Source: Chara braunii
Lineage: Eukaryota > Streptophyta > Charophyceae > Charales > Characeae
Direction: 5' to 3'
Length of the DNA: 42,017 nt
NCBI GenBank assembly: GCA_003427395.1
Contig: BFEA01000152.1
Span: forward strand, 703,233-745,249
The position numbers and the translations under genes are program-made. This document shows, one piece after another, positions 31,009 to 41,296 of the stretch; position 1 is the first letter of the stretch; every line of letters starts with the position of its first letter. The notes beneath the pieces are model-generated. The model had not been told where the DNA came from, did no database searches, and saw only the letters and a program-made list of their open reading frames with translations.

Positions 31009-33222
31009 GTCAGGCGCCTACGGAGCCCTTGCATTCATACTTGATTCGATAAGATTTTAACCTGCAACTGGGTTGCTTGTTAGTCCCACTAAAGTCAACC
31101 CCAATCAAAGAGAGAGTGACAAATGAAAATTCGCAGATCGTAGAAGGAGCACCAAAAAAGCAAAGGCATCTTTCTGGATCTCAACTGATGGCGCCAACCA
31201 AGTCTGGTCTGATCTCTGCCGTTTTTAGCGACAGACCACGGTGGTATGATTTATGTTAGGAGGAACCTGGATTTGTTATTGATGATGTTTGTAACTTTGT
31301 ATTCGTTTCGCACAGGATAAGCATCAGTGTTGGGCTTCCAGGACTGCAGCGCGTGCTGCAGCCCAGGTCCAACTGGGCTCTCTGGTAATTCATGTAGCCC
31401 AGCACGAATCCAGCCTGCTTGTAGAACAGGTTCATTTACATTCGAGCAGTTTGATTTGAATATACAGTGAAATGGTGCCAGACCCTGTGACTCTGGGTTG
31501 TGCACGGCTGCCATGTGAATCTACAAAGGATCTGCTGAATGTGTCACGGACAGTGGGCACTGTACTCTCCTTGTTTGGCCATCAGAGAGAGTTTTGCAGG
31601 CTAGAATGAATCTGATCCGCTCTTAGACCAGGTGCGGCTTCTACTACCTTTCCGGGCACCAAGCTGAATCCACAGTCAATTGGGCCAGACTGTCGAACTC
31701 CAAGTTGTGCTTAATTTCCATGCTTATGCATGAAGGATCAAGTCAATGAGGCCACCTAGTGTGGGCGTTGTAGTTGTATTCTTCTCCCCTTCTGTCCACT
31801 TGAATTCGGCGGACTTACCCCACGCTTGTGGTGTGCATGTCCTGGCTGAAGTTGAGAATTCCCGGTGACATCTCATGGTGATGTGTTGATGATGCCGTGG
31901 GCACCGTCAACTCTCTAGAGTCGGTCCTCCCAAGGGGGTGGTGGTTCGATTTTCCACCTCTGGACCTGCCTCGGTCACCGACTGGCCCACATGTTCTCAA
32001 TTGGAAGTCTAATTACAACAGCAATACCCCCTCCCAATCATGTTCCAGCCTCTCGCGACATGACTCCTCTCTTCCTCCAAACACAGTGCACACTCGTCAT
32101 GACTGTATCAGTCAGGACAGATTAGCTTATGAAAGTTCACGAATAGGGGGTGTTGTGCTAAAGGGAAGATCGGTGGGCTTGACCGAGGATGTATGAAGCC
32201 GGGGGCCTTTGTCAACAAAACGGAAGATATATTATGAGCAATAAACAAGAATCCGCCCATGTACCTGAATGGTACACATATGTCTTAATAAACTGCTGGC
32301 CATACATAAGGTCGAATCCTGACGGAATCAGAGCGATAGGCTGAGGTACCAGGCTACTCGCTTTGTGTTTGCTAAAAGAATGATCTGCTGTTTGCTAAAA
32401 GAATGGTCTGCTTTTGCGGATTTGAACCCTAAACGTCATATCCGATCCGAGCCAGATTGATGGCGTCACATGTGCAATAGAAGTCTCATCTTCTAATGTT
32501 CAGCAGCCCTTGCGTTTTGCAACCATTCCCATCCCTTTGTCGTTCGTTCCGGTTTATTCTCGGAGACATTTATAGTTTGCTCTGATCTGATGCAAACGAT
32601 CATCACTGCGGTCAGCCACGCGCGCTTGTTCTCATAAACACGTTCGTATTGTTTTCGCTCGTTTGCTATTTGCATCTCATCTGTTGGATTCCTTCAGTCT
32701 GTGTTGTATACTGATTCTTAAATGCCCGGTACTTCTGAAGAGAGTGGCGCGTTAGCGCTGAGATGGTTCGTTCAAATTAATATAGCCCAGCGCGGCAGGA
32801 CCGTTCATCCCAGCACTTCCTGGCGTGGTAACGACCGCACTTTCGAGAAGTACTGGTGGTTTAAAAGGAAAACAGGTCCGATGTGAACAACACCCTGTTA
32901 GAGGGCCCTGACTTGTCTGGATTGGGCAAGGGGTTGGACGGGGAGGGGAGGCAATAAGAAGGCATGCTGCTGCCAGTCTGAAAGCGCTAAAGCAGAAAAA
33001 AACCCTTGATTTTCAGATTTTGTAATTTCAACTTCCTTCGTTTTCACAATCCATTAGTACGACCATCGCACATTCTTTGCATGTCAAAGCAGAGTTTCAA
33101 CTTGCAAGTGCTCTTGCCTCGGCTATCTGGATTTGATGAAATGTACGCTGGAAGCAGACAAAAAACGAAAACGGTATTAGAAGTCTAAAACGGTAAACCT
33201 TGATTTTCTTCTTCTTGTAGAA
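31009..33222. other. Intergenic DNA without a recognised gene
   Basis: Frames are short and unrecognised. One 22-bp tandem duplication (TTTGCTAAAAGAATGRTCTG CT) lies at 32369-32412. A minus-strand B-box-like GGGTTCAAATCC is at 32429-32418, but the nearest A-box-like sequence is too close for a tRNA or SINE head. Confidence 0.5.
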
Positions 33223-33364
33223 AAGGGTGACAGCCTTGGGATATCACAGTGGAACTGACCGGTGCCAGATAATTCAGAAATATAATCAAATATTTGATTT
33301 CATTCATCTAGTTCCATCTGGATTCGAACTCTGGTCTGCAGCTGATTTAGGCTCGTTGGTCAAA
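33223..33364 (-). mobile_element. tRNA-derived SINE-like copy B
   Basis: B box GAGTTCGAATCC (33331-33320, minus strand) and the same tail as copy A: AACTAGATGAATGAAA, then CAGTTCCACTGTGATATC. A 16-bp palindrome AATCAAATATTTGATT (33285-33300) is inserted relative to copy A. The A-box region (TGACCAACGAGCC) is degenerate. Confidence 0.6.
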
Positions 33365-34476
33365 ACCTTGGTTTTCAGATTTTGTTAGGTTTGCTAACTA
33401 AACATATTTGCGTAGACGTATGCACGGCAACGTCCGGGCTGAGTGCTCTGCCTAGACAGGATGACTCCACGACCTGGCGATTTTGCCCCTGAGACCAGTC
33501 ACTATTGAGGCTTTGACTTTTGACCCTTCTTCTATTACCTACTTGAGGGTAACGGTGAGGTTGAGGTGGGTAATAAGGATTTTAATTTGTATAATAAACG
33601 AAAATTAGTGATAATGTGGTTGACGTTGGTGAGGTGGCTTCACAAGGTGTCGAAGAGCCGAGTTTTGCACTGTGGCTAGTCCGTTTCCCTGGCAGCTGAA
33701 TGCTTTTTTTTTTTTTTTTCTGGTGGATGTTGTGCTCTCCTCAGTCCTCTGCCATCTTGGTGAGTCCAGCGTCCAGCGCCAATCTGTACCCATGCAACCG
33801 TTTCAAGGTCCGGATGCATTTCATTCACTGTTACTCTGTAGCCAGGTGTCTGTCCAAGAAAGTCTCTCATGCTATTTATTTTTCTGATGAGCATCTTAAG
33901 TTTATTTGTTTAGTGGTATTTTAATATTTTATTCAAGGAGAGAAACAAAGAAAGAACTCGAGACGTAAACGTCCTTCGCCTTCAGAGCCTCTGAACATTT
34001 ATATAAACTGGGTCTCCATGCAGGGTTACCTGGTGGAAAGGCTCAGCGGTAAGGAGGAAGTGAACGGGGCCATGAACAGAGCTGGAAACAGGAACAGTGC
34101 CTGGAGATGCAGAGCAAGACAGAATCTTGGAGAAACAAGGAAGGGCTAGCGAGAGGCTGGGGACAGAGAAGTACGAAAGGTGCGGTGACAAAAACACATA
34201 AAATAACTTGGTTCGTATGGTTCAGGGAAGGGATGTAGAGGGGTTGAAATTCGGTTCAGTTCAGGGCACGAGGAGGGATTAAAATGTGGCCCTTTAGCAT
34301 TTTGCTTGCTTATTTTTGTAAAAAGAAGTGAAGCAAAGTAAGTGGTGGGATGGGATCTTCCGGCTGGTACACAGAAAGAGGAGGGAGGAGGAAGAGCATG
34401 GGGACTGTGTTGCTACATCAGACGGGAGAGTTCTCTGTGCGTGTTGTCCTTTGTAAAAAATAGGACGAGGAAGGCA
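33365..34476. other. Region upstream of the methyltransferase gene
   Basis: No upstream gene. In-frame codons without ATG run from 34342 to the start at 34477, preceded by TAA at 34339. A GTAAGT at 34338-34343 could be a 5' splice site, so a leader intron is possible but not shown. A T run lies at 33704-33719. No convincing TATA box was found. Confidence 0.4.
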
Positions 34477-37400
34477 ATGAAGGTTGTAGGAAAGGCAAAG
34501 CAGGGTTACGACATGATAAAGCCATTGATGAAGCCGTTTGGTGGGCTGGAAAGCACAAGAGTTGGGGGGGGTCTGGAAGCCCTGGACATGGACAAAGGAA
34601 TGGTCGACGAAGAGATTGAAAGAAGAAGAAGGTCAGATGGGAGGGAGCTCAAGGTGTGCAGGTGGAGCGATCGTGATGTGTCCGAAATGCAGGAAACAGA
34701 AAGGTCAGATGACAGGCCACCATGGCGGGAGGTGATGACAGATACCGTGGGACTAAGAAGGGTTCGAAAGGTATTTGAGGGGGAGCCGAAGAGACAGGGC
34801 GTGAAGCAGGTGGATTCTGGTGTACGAAAACGCAGGCGAGATGACTGGGGCATCGATTCGTGTAGGGAAATGCGACGGAGAGACATGTACCCGAGGGCGG
34901 AGGGGAGGTCAGAGCCACAGTCCATGCCTAGCCAAGATGAGGAGGTGCAGAGAGCAGTGGAGTCCAAGGGAGAACAGCGGGGCATGCTAACACCGAATTC
35001 CCATGGGGTGGAACCCCGTCAAGAGCACCGTGGTGGCAGAGAGCCATGGGGTGCGGCGAAGAATGATGGGGAAGGAGTGGAGATGCCGTGTTCGCTGAGG
35101 CAGAGCCTCAGAGAAGTTGAGAGAAAAAGTTGCAAGGTGAAGGAAGAGTGCTATGGTGGCAGAGAGCCATGGGGTGTGGTGGAGAATGATGAGGAAGGAA
35201 TGGAGATGCCGTGTTCGCTGAGGCAGAGCCTCGGAGAAGTGGAGAGAATAGGTTGCAAGGTGAAGGAAGAGCGCCATGGTGGCAGAGAGCCATGGGGTGC
35301 AGCGAAGAATGATGGTGAAGGAATGGAGATGACGCGTTCGCTGAGGAAGACGCACGGAGAAGTGGAGAGAAAAGGTTGCAAGGTGAATGAAGAGCGCCAT
35401 GGTGAAGGAATGGAGATGCTGCGTTCGCTGAGGAAGACCCACGGAGAAGTGGAGAGAAAAGGTTGCAAGGTGAAGGAAGAGCGCCATAGTGGCAGAGAGC
35501 CATGGGGTGCAGCGAAGAATGATGGGGAAGGAATGGAGATGCCGTGTTCGCTGAGGCAAAGCCTCGGAGAAGTGGAGAGAATAGGTTGCAAGGTGAAGGT
35601 ACATGACCAGAAGGGTGGCCATTTTCGGCAAACAGCCCGAACAGGTTGGGATCGAAGCTCCAGGGAATGGAACTCGAGGGAGCTGAACTCCAGGGAGCAC
35701 AATGGGAGGGATCAAACTGCCGAGGAACGAAATTTGCGAGAGGCAGGAGGCACAGAACCTGCCAAGGAGTACAGGTGGGAACAAACTGCACATCAAGCTT
35801 CAACCCTAGACCGCTGGGGTGCAACGGAGGCGGCTGATACTACGTGCATGGAGACGACGTTGGACAGTGAGCAGATCCAGGATCATGGGCAAAAGAGAAC
35901 AGAACGAGTGGCTAGGCAAGGGGAGGCATGGAAACCCGTCAAGAAAAGGCAAAGGATGGGGATAGAAAAGGGAACAACGCCTGCTCAGAAAGGTGAAGAT
36001 GAGCCAAGACAACAAAAGGGTGCTGCCATTGTTCAACAGCGAGTTGGGGGTGGTGAACCTGGCGTGAAGGCGGGCAACAAAGTGATGGGAAAAGCAGAAG
36101 AGCATTCATCGGTCACATCATCAAGGCATTGCATGCAGGCAAAGCTTGACTGGATTTGGCAGCGCCACAGGAATGCAGGGCAACAAGATCGGGTGTGTCA
36201 TCAGCCAGAGCAGAATCGCCTGGAATCCGGAAGCCAGGAGCTCAGGGCCATACCAAGCCGTTGCCAGAGTGTGTCCCCAAGCAGCCAACCTTGCCATAAA
36301 GTTTCCCAGAACCTGAACCCACATTCAAAGGCCCCTTGTGGTCAGTCTCACAGAGTTTTCCGAAGCCCAAACCAGAATGGGTCTCACGCTCCTCAACCCA
36401 GAAGGGCCTCCCCATGCGGAACTGCATCAGGTGAGCCGATGATGAAGCTCAAGGGGGAGCGGGTGTCTGAGCGGGGGAACCTGAAGAATGAACAATGTAG
36501 CACAGCCAAGAGCGAGGATAAGGAAGGAGATGATGTGATGGATAATGCTTCAAGAGTGTGTGACAGGGTAGCAAAGTCAGCTGTCCAGGAGCAGCTGCAC
36601 TCTGCACAAGGTGAGTATGGTCATGATGCGCAGTACGCTTTTCACGTGCGGAGTACAACCCTTCATCGCCGAAATAATGCAACCACTGTGTCCAGTAAGG
36701 ATACCAAAATCCTAAGAAAAGGCAGCCTGGTGTCAGGCAGAAAAAATGAGCAGGGCAAACAACTGCGCAGTCGTGAGTGTGTTACTCGTCACAGTAGTGG
36801 AACAGGAGAGCTCAGATCACAGAGAAGGGCGAGCACTGTTACTGAGGATGAGGAGCAGCAAAGAATGGATGGTCAAGGAACACCGGTCAGAGGTAGGAGG
36901 TCGAGTATGGTAGGGAGACGTCTCCGGCATGTGTCGCAAGGAAAGAAAAGAGTACTGTCCAACAGGCAAAGGAACAAATCTATGCCACCTGAAGTGCCTG
37001 CAGAACCAGGCGAAAAAGCGCTCATGGCTCGGTGTGGGACCCAGAGAGGAGAATCTGCAGTGAGTTTTGAGAGAGCAGATGTAAGAAAGATTGGGGACCA
37101 GGAGAGGCCGGATGATGCCAAGCCAACGGACCCTGAGGAGAGTGCGGTACATAGTAGAGAAACACCAGTAGAGCATGTAGGTAATGGTTGGAAAGAAGCG
37201 AACAAGGTGGGTACAGAGTTGGTAGGAGAGGAGGGTAGCCTCCAGGGTGCCGCCAATCTGTCGGAAGACGAAGATGCACTTGCTTCAACGTTTCCCCATA
37301 CTCCAAAGGCGGCCAAAAGGTCAAAGCGGTCTGATGCGAGCTGTAGGATGACCCCTCGATCAAGGAAACTAACTGAGGCTATGCGGGCATTTCGTCAAGG

Positions 37401-40400
37401 TAAGAAGAGAAGAGAGACCTGGAGAGAGGTGAGTCTTGTGGGAGCTCCTCCCTCGGCTCTGCTTGGGCGCATGTGCAAGGTGTACTGGCCGTTGGATGAC
37501 GCATGGTATGCGGGCACTATAAAGAGCTATAATCCTCAGACTCAGAAACATAAGGTGGACTACAATGATGATGAGAACGAGTGGCTCATTCTTGCTGAGG
37601 AACGAGTTCAGCTGAAGTTGGCACCCGGTGAGCAGTGGAACTTCAACCCGGACCAGGAGAAGGAGCCCTCCTCTGCTGAAAGCGAGGAAACACGGCCAGG
37701 TGGGGAGGTGAGTGGCAGTGGGAGTGGGCCGAAGAGGGGAGGGAACCAGGGGAAGAAGAAAAAGAGGGGAAGTACAGTTGACTCTGCGAGTGTGACTTTG
37801 GACAGCTCGGAAGGTGCCATGATGCCGGGGGATGTTGTTTGGGGGAAGATTAAGTTTTACCCAATGTGGCCTGCACTGGTCCTGGACGAGCAGTATGCCG
37901 AGAGGAAGATTGGCTCTGCACCAAACAGTCGGGAAGTGCACACAGTGCCGGTGCAATTCTTTGGGACATTTGAGTATGCAAGGCTGCATCACAAGTACGT
38001 TGAAGGATTTTCGAGTGGCATCGACCGACAATATCACTACAAGTCTCAGAAAACTGTTTTCCTGAATGCACTGGAAGAGGCAGAGCGGTACATGAATGAG
38101 CATAAGCTTCCTCCGCTGATGGACAGTGATTGCACAGATTCTGACGGGCAGCTCGTTGAAGAGGAGGAAGATGAAGGGGATGATGGACAGGCAGCGAATG
38201 GGGGGCGTGCAGTGGATCACAACGTTCCACCGAAGATGCCACTCAAGCTGGGAAACCTGACAGTCCACAGTCTAGGGACAGTTGTGACAGACTCGGAGCA
38301 TTTTCACACTTGCTACAATATAGTTACTGAGGGATACAGTGCTTCTCGCTATTTCCCGTCCATGAGAGATCCAACCAAGTTGGTGGAATATAAAATGGAA
38401 GTTGTACGTCATCCAACCTCTCGGAAGTTGCCACTCTTCAGGGTTATCCCGGCGGATGGTATGACAGTTGAGGGTGGCACACCGACTGCTTGCTGGCGCT
38501 TTATCTCAGACTGTGTTGCTGATGAAAAGTCAAAGCTTGCAGAAGAAGAACATCCCCGGTGCTTCACTCATTCCGTTCGTTCTGGGCCAGTCATGTTTGG
38601 CTATGCAGTTCCTCAGGTGGCAGCCTTCATTCAAGCTCTCCCGAATGCGAGGAGATGCAATCGGTTTTCAAAATGGGTGAGTGGATGTGACCGAGGATTG
38701 CAAATGTGCGGTGAGGGTGGGATGCGCATGGGGAAAGAGGCGAACAATTTGTCACCGAAGGTGCTCCCAGATAGCTTGCAGGATTGCCCAGGAGTTATGC
38801 CAACTGGATACCGACCTGTCTATGTAGAACGCTCTGGTGATCGGTGTGATGTTTGCTACACCGATGAGGAAACATTGGATAACCAGCTCTTGCAATGTGA
38901 CAAGTGTCATGTCATGGTTCACATGAATTGTTACGGGGAGTTGGAGCCTCCAGATGGAGATCTGTGGCTTTGTTCGCTTTGTCGCCCGGGTGCTCCCAAA
39001 CGACCACCCATTTGCTGCCTCTGCCCGGTCGTGGGTGGTGCAATGAAGAGAACCACTGATGGTGCTTGGGCTCACATAACCTGTGCAACTTGGATTCCAG
39101 AGACATGTTTGTTGGATGTGAAGCGAATGGAACCCATTGATGGTGTGGGTCGGATCAGCAAAGATCGCTGGAAACTGACATGTCACATTTGTAAGATTCC
39201 TTATGGGGCATGCATTCAGTGCAACGTGAGGACATGCTATCTGGCATACCATGTCCTTTGTGGGCGTAACGCTGGACTTGTCTTCGAGTTCAAGGAGGAG
39301 GAGTACGGCAGAAGCAAGGGTGACGACGAGTCCATGACAATCAAGTTGCTTTCATACTGTAAAAAGCATGGTCCAGAACAGGGAAACGCTAAGCAGGGAG
39401 CTGAGCAGAGGCCTCTTCTGAAGGCTACAGGAATTCAACTGAGCCAGGAAGCATACAACCCTCCGCCGAACCCCTCAGGATGTGCACGTTCAGAGCCATA
39501 CAATGCTGCTGTGCGAAGGGGTAGGCGAGAGCCAGAAGCTGTTGCCGCAGCACTGGCCAAGCGGCTCTTCGTGGAGAATGTGCCATACATTATCAATGGA
39601 CGCCGGGATAATCTATTTCCCGTGCCTCCTGTTCAACTTGCGAATGGTGGTGTGCATCCAGTTGGGGGAAAGGTTGTGCAGGCACAAGCTAGTGGAAACC
39701 TGTCCCGGCTTGCATCAGCTGGCGAGAGTGCAGGTGATGGAAGGACATTTGGCGGCCGTGGAAGCAGTGCTTCTAGTGTGAACTGGGCCACCGTAACGAA
39801 TGGTGGTGGGGAGCTTGTCGACAGTCGAAGCGAGGGAGCTGGGAGCACTGTAGGAGGAATCGGAGGTGCCACTACAGTTGGATCGGCCACAAAGAAGAAA
39901 GATGTCTTATCAATGTCTGAGAGAGTTAGGTATATGCGATCCAGCATGCACGAGCGGCTCACATTTGGCAAGTCTGCTATTCATGGCTGGGGCGTGTTTA
40001 CAAAGAAGGTTCATCGGGGAGGGGATATGGTCATTGAGTACGGAGGGGAGCTGGTACGGCCTGTAGTAGCAGATATGAGAGAAAAGCGGTGCTACGACTC
40101 ACTGGTGGGTGCAGGGACTTACATGTTCCGCGTAGATGAGGAGCGTGTAGTGGACGCCACTGGAGCAGGCACAATTGCTCACTTGATAAATCATGCATGT
40201 GAGCCAAACTGCTTCTCAAAGATGGTGCAAGTCAATGGGGAAGATCGGATAATCATCTTTGCAAAGAGAGATCTCACTGCTGGTGAGGAGCTCACATATG
40301 ACTACAGGTTCACGTCGAAAGATGAGCGCTTAATTTGCAACTGTGGTTGTGCAGGGTGTCGTGGTTTTGTTAATATTGATGATGATGATGATGGTAGTGA

Positions 40401-40491
40401 GAGGATAGTGGTGCCGCGGTCAGAGATTTGCCCATACCATCCTGGAAGATCTTATGACCACAATCAAGATGGTGATGGTGATCACCAGTAG
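34477..40491 (+). CDS. Trithorax-type histone H3-Lys4 methyltransferase (ATX1/ATX2-like), single exon
   Basis: 2004 residues from the first in-frame ATG (34477; G at -3); the frame is open 45 codons further up but has no ATG there. Domains: disordered basic N-terminus (1-990) with a 41-residue repeat; Tudor-like 998-1048 (CKVYWPLDDAWYAGTI); PWWP about 1117-1212 with core PMWP 1129-1132; FYRN about 1258-1311 and FYRC 1312-1400; PHD 1457-1502 with C4HC3 ligands C1457, C1460, C1474, C1477, H1482, C1485, C1499, C1502; extended PHD 1511-1631; SET about 1826-1945 (GWGVF 1837-1841, NHACEPNC 1905-1912, ELTYDY 1938-1943); post-SET C1954, C1956, C1958, C1961. This is the plant ATX1/ATX2 order: nuclear, methylates H3K4 at active genes with a COMPASS-like complex. 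Odd points: no introns, NHA for NHS, a ~40-residue tail after post-SET, and a long N-terminus. Function is inferred from domains. Confidence is high for family, lower for catalytic activity and for start. Confidence 0.95.
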   Translation: MKVVGKAKQGYDMIKPLMKPFGGLESTRVGGGLEALDMDKGMVDEEIERRRRSDGRELKVCRWSDRDVSEMQETERSDDRPPWREVMTDTVGLRRVRKVFEGEPKRQGVKQVDSGVRKRRRDDWGIDSCREMRRRDMYPRAEGRSEPQSMPSQDEEVQRAVESKGEQRGMLTPNSHGVEPRQEHRGGREPWGAAKNDGEGVEMPCSLRQSLREVERKSCKVKEECYGGREPWGVVENDEEGMEMPCSLRQSLGEVERIGCKVKEERHGGREPWGAAKNDGEGMEMTRSLRKTHGEVERKGCKVNEERHGEGMEMLRSLRKTHGEVERKGCKVKEERHSGREPWGAAKNDGEGMEMPCSLRQSLGEVERIGCKVKVHDQKGGHFRQTARTGWDRSSREWNSRELNSREHNGRDQTAEERNLREAGGTEPAKEYRWEQTAHQASTLDRWGATEAADTTCMETTLDSEQIQDHGQKRTERVARQGEAWKPVKKRQRMGIEKGTTPAQKGEDEPRQQKGAAIVQQRVGGGEPGVKAGNKVMGKAEEHSSVTSSRHCMQAKLDWIWQRHRNAGQQDRVCHQPEQNRLESGSQELRAIPSRCQSVSPSSQPCHKVSQNLNPHSKAPCGQSHRVFRSPNQNGSHAPQPRRASPCGTASGEPMMKLKGERVSERGNLKNEQCSTAKSEDKEGDDVMDNASRVCDRVAKSAVQEQLHSAQGEYGHDAQYAFHVRSTTLHRRNNATTVSSKDTKILRKGSLVSGRKNEQGKQLRSRECVTRHSSGTGELRSQRRASTVTEDEEQQRMDGQGTPVRGRRSSMVGRRLRHVSQGKKRVLSNRQRNKSMPPEVPAEPGEKALMARCGTQRGESAVSFERADVRKIGDQERPDDAKPTDPEESAVHSRETPVEHVGNGWKEANKVGTELVGEEGSLQGAANLSEDEDALASTFPHTPKAAKRSKRSDASCRMTPRSRKLTEAMRAFRQGKKRRETWREVSLVGAPPSALLGRMCKVYWPLDDAWYAGTIKSYNPQTQKHKVDYNDDENEWLILAEERVQLKLAPGEQWNFNPDQEKEPSSAESEETRPGGEVSGSGSGPKRGGNQGKKKKRGSTVDSASVTLDSSEGAMMPGDVVWGKIKFYPMWPALVLDEQYAERKIGSAPNSREVHTVPVQFFGTFEYARLHHKYVEGFSSGIDRQYHYKSQKTVFLNALEEAERYMNEHKLPPLMDSDCTDSDGQLVEEEEDEGDDGQAANGGRAVDHNVPPKMPLKLGNLTVHSLGTVVTDSEHFHTCYNIVTEGYSASRYFPSMRDPTKLVEYKMEVVRHPTSRKLPLFRVIPADGMTVEGGTPTACWRFISDCVADEKSKLAEEEHPRCFTHSVRSGPVMFGYAVPQVAAFIQALPNARRCNRFSKWVSGCDRGLQMCGEGGMRMGKEANNLSPKVLPDSLQDCPGVMPTGYRPVYVERSGDRCDVCYTDEETLDNQLLQCDKCHVMVHMNCYGELEPPDGDLWLCSLCRPGAPKRPPICCLCPVVGGAMKRTTDGAWAHITCATWIPETCLLDVKRMEPIDGVGRISKDRWKLTCHICKIPYGACIQCNVRTCYLAYHVLCGRNAGLVFEFKEEEYGRSKGDDESMTIKLLSYCKKHGPEQGNAKQGAEQRPLLKATGIQLSQEAYNPPPNPSGCARSEPYNAAVRRGRREPEAVAAALAKRLFVENVPYIINGRRDNLFPVPPVQLANGGVHPVGGKVVQAQASGNLSRLASAGESAGDGRTFGGRGSSASSVNWATVTNGGGELVDSRSEGAGSTVGGIGGATTVGSATKKKDVLSMSERVRYMRSSMHERLTFGKSAIHGWGVFTKKVHRGGDMVIEYGGELVRPVVADMREKRCYDSLVGAGTYMFRVDEERVVDATGAGTIAHLINHACEPNCFSKMVQVNGEDRIIIFAKRDLTAGEELTYDYRFTSKDERLICNCGCAGCRGFVNIDDDDDGSERIVVPRSEICPYHPGRSYDHNQDGDGDHQ
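35029..35607 (+). repeat. In-frame 123-bp coding minisatellite, five units
   Basis: Units start at 35029, 35152, 35275, 35398 and 35485: three steps of exactly 123 bp (41 codons) and one of 87 bp, because unit four lacks 36 bp (12 codons). Each encodes GGREPWGAAKNDGEGMEMPC followed by SLRQSLGEVERIGCKVKEER with few changes. All indels keep frame. It covers residues 185-377 of the methyltransferase. The long open frames on the opposite strand here are shadows. Confidence 0.95.
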
Positions 40492-41240
40492 ATGACTGTT
40501 CGTTGTGCCCCTGCTTTGGTGTGGGTTTTTGGTGCATATTATTGTCCTCGTTCTTTGTTGTACTTTGAGCAGGCAACACACCTTCCTTCCTGTGGCAAAC
40601 TGGAGGTTAGAATATGAAATCCACAGTTACCAGGGTGTGGGCTCTGTGGAACCCTGTTTTCAGGGGTAGGCATTTTGCAGACCTGATGGAAGACACTGGC
40701 CTGGACCTAATCATGTAGGGTCAGGCTGCATTCCGGGATAACACTGCCAGAACGACTCTGTTCTCACATCAAGAGCGACCACATTGTCTCCATCATTTTG
40801 CTGGATGTTTCCTCTGAAATATTGGTGCGTAACAGCTCCAGGGAGACTGCCTCATTCAAGTGGTCGGAGGTTCTGAACTAGCAACAGCTCAGCTGAGAGA
40901 CGACAGAGTATCTGTTGACAGCAGTGAATCGAGGTTTTCTCGCTTAATTTTATGTGGTAGCGCAGCCAGGAGGATGCTATAGACATGCCGAAGGACAGGC
41001 ACAAGTCTCAGCGGAACTTTGTACAGGCTTTCCAGGTGGGAATGTTATGCTCTGTGGCCGGGGACGTTCCACTGTTCTGTGTACTTTGTGCTGGGAAGCG
41101 GGCATACCAGTGTCAGTGGTCGAAAACCAGCCCTTTAGAACAGCCAGCAAGGTTGAAGGCGAAGCATTGATAGTTAGGTTCAGTTCCTGTAGCGAAGGCA
41201 GATATCCCTACACTATTATAATCGCTAAGGGAACCAGTGT
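40492..41240. other. 3' flank of the methyltransferase gene
   Basis: Probably includes the 3' UTR. A 96-codon frame (40954-41244) has no recognisable motif and a GTG start. No canonical AATAAA is seen near the stop; AATATGAAA at 40611 is a weak candidate. Confidence 0.4.
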
Positions 41241-41249
41241 GTGATCCAG

Positions 41250-41283
41250 GCCGTCGTCTGTCCTACCGACTGACGGCCTGCAT
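41250..41283. other. Hairpin with 9-bp arms
   Basis: CAGGCCGTC and GACGGCCTG pair exactly around about 16 bases. Too far from the stop and without a T run to be called a terminator. Confidence 0.6.
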
Positions 41284-41296
41284 CGTCGGGCACATG

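Noticed and set aside
32413-32460. Third SINE from a minus-strand B box at 32429-32418 with A-box-like TGGCTCGGATCGG
   Set aside because: The two boxes are only 12 bases apart, too close for a tRNA-derived head, and the flanks do not match copies A and B.
34342-34476. Start of the methyltransferase at 34342
   Set aside because: That codon is GTG, directly after a TAA; no ATG occurs before 34477, so the eukaryotic start is placed there.
34987-35824. Minus-strand frames of 183-269 codons opposite the methyltransferase gene
   Set aside because: Shadows of the 123-bp coding repeat, which is open in several frames because its length is a multiple of three.
37369-38268. 299-codon minus-strand frame
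   Set aside because: It lies wholly opposite the Tudor-like and PWWP coding region and has no recognisable motif.
40954-41244. 96-codon frame after the methyltransferase
   Set aside because: Starts with GTG, has no motif and lies in what is probably 3' UTR or flank.
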